Positions 63,692 to 64,000 of a stretch of 64,000 nt of DNA are shown in pieces (position 1 is the first letter of the stretch; every line of letters starts with the position of its first letter). Source of the DNA: BPJU01 sp964425225 (GTDB lineage: Bacteria; Planctomycetota; Planctomycetia; Pirellulales; Pirellulaceae); the NCBI GenBank assembly GCA_964425225.1, contig CAYRMD010000006.1, positions 1 to 64,000 of the forward strand, read 5' to 3'. The notes under the pieces were generated by a model. The model was not told where the DNA came from. It searched no databases and saw only the letters and a program-made list of their open reading frames with translations. A program made the translations under genes and the position numbers.

Positions 63692-64000
63692 AGAGAACCC
63701 CGGATCAAAACGTGCGATTGCACCACACGCAGTCGCTTTCTGGCCGGCTGGCTTGAAGCGGTTGTCAATATCGGCCCCGACATAACAGTTGCCGTCTTGG
63801 CACGGCGTTACATCCATAATCACGGCTCGCTTTGGAAAGATGTACGCCGACGCTTCGGCTTGTGTACACGTTGGATAGCTAGATTTTCGTATGCTGCGTG
63901 GTCCATACGAGAACGAAGTGGCAATCGAGCTCCGCGTTTCCTCTTGGAACTTCACGGTAAAGCGGTAGAATAATAAATGAATGACGATGAGTTCCTAATT
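63692..64000. other. Right end of window
   Basis: 309 bp. A minus-strand frame (63647-63955) opens here and overlaps the kinase end by 45 bp, but its sequence (TRSSIATSFSYGPRSIRKSS, VGADIDNRFKP) matches nothing I know, so it is not called. Confidence 0.3.

Noticed and set aside
63647..63955. 102-residue minus-strand open frame at the right edge
   Set aside because: It overlaps the receiver-kinase end and shows no known domain; left uncalled although a real partial gene cannot be excluded.

Overview
The window reads as a chromosomal segment of a planctomycete (Planctomycetota, probably Pirellulales-like; lineage is my inference). Supporting signs are a DUF1553/DUF1501 pair, several FG-GAP/ASPIC-type secreted proteins, many Tat, Sec and lipoprotein signals, DUF1326, DUF3500, DUF309 and SirB1-type genes, moderate to high G+C, and long spacers carrying short dispersed repeats. 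No rRNA, tRNA, CRISPR array, phage or intact insertion sequence was recognised.

Layout. 1-7.7 kb (minus strand): a giant sortilin-like beta-propeller protein with three inserted PDZ domains, cut by the left edge, then a DUF1549/DUF1553 cytochrome-type protein and a Tat-exported DUF1501 protein. 8.3-12.8 kb (plus): a 1240-residue TPR/FG-GAP/ASPIC protein, then an AhpD-like protein whose frame is crossed by a UGA exactly where the second Cys of the CxxC redox motif should be, followed by a SECIS-like hairpin. I read this as a selenoprotein. 13-15 kb (minus): a secreted thioredoxin-like protein and an HtrA-type protease. 15.8-28.7 kb: a divergent multiheme cytochrome locus. The minus arm has a secreted protein, two c554-like pentaheme proteins, a bis-heme-b-type membrane protein and a decaheme protein. 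The plus arm has a predicted outer-membrane barrel and a decaheme cytochrome fused to LVIVD repeats. Together they encode about 30 c-type hemes, a membrane cytochrome and a porin, which fits quinol-to-outside electron transfer.

28.7-46.2 kb: a gene-poor stretch with a twice-frameshifted DUF6884/GIY-YIG-like pseudogene, a beta-lactamase-fold hydrolase, DUF309, endonuclease III, dCTP deaminase, a collagen-like lipoprotein, an FG-GAP protein, a trypsin/LamG/SirB1 fusion, an LRR protein, DUF3500 and a second SirB1 protein. 48-54.3 kb: DUF1326 and two secreted proteins, then a three-subunit xanthine-dehydrogenase-family molybdoenzyme whose Tat-exported FeS subunit has lost three of the four Cys of its plant-type [2Fe-2S] cluster, ending in a coupled 78-residue Cys protein. 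55-64 kb: a zinc-ribbon membrane protein, an RmlD-like reductase, a TlpA-like lipoprotein, a 2.9-kb gene-free stretch, and a globin-coupled histidine kinase overlapping a receiver-kinase.

Most genes are solitary or in two- to five-gene sets. The common theme is envelope redox chemistry and export. The most notable items are the UGA-containing AhpD protein, the multiheme/porin locus and the cluster-depleted FeS subunit. All family assignments come from reading motifs by eye; no database search was run.
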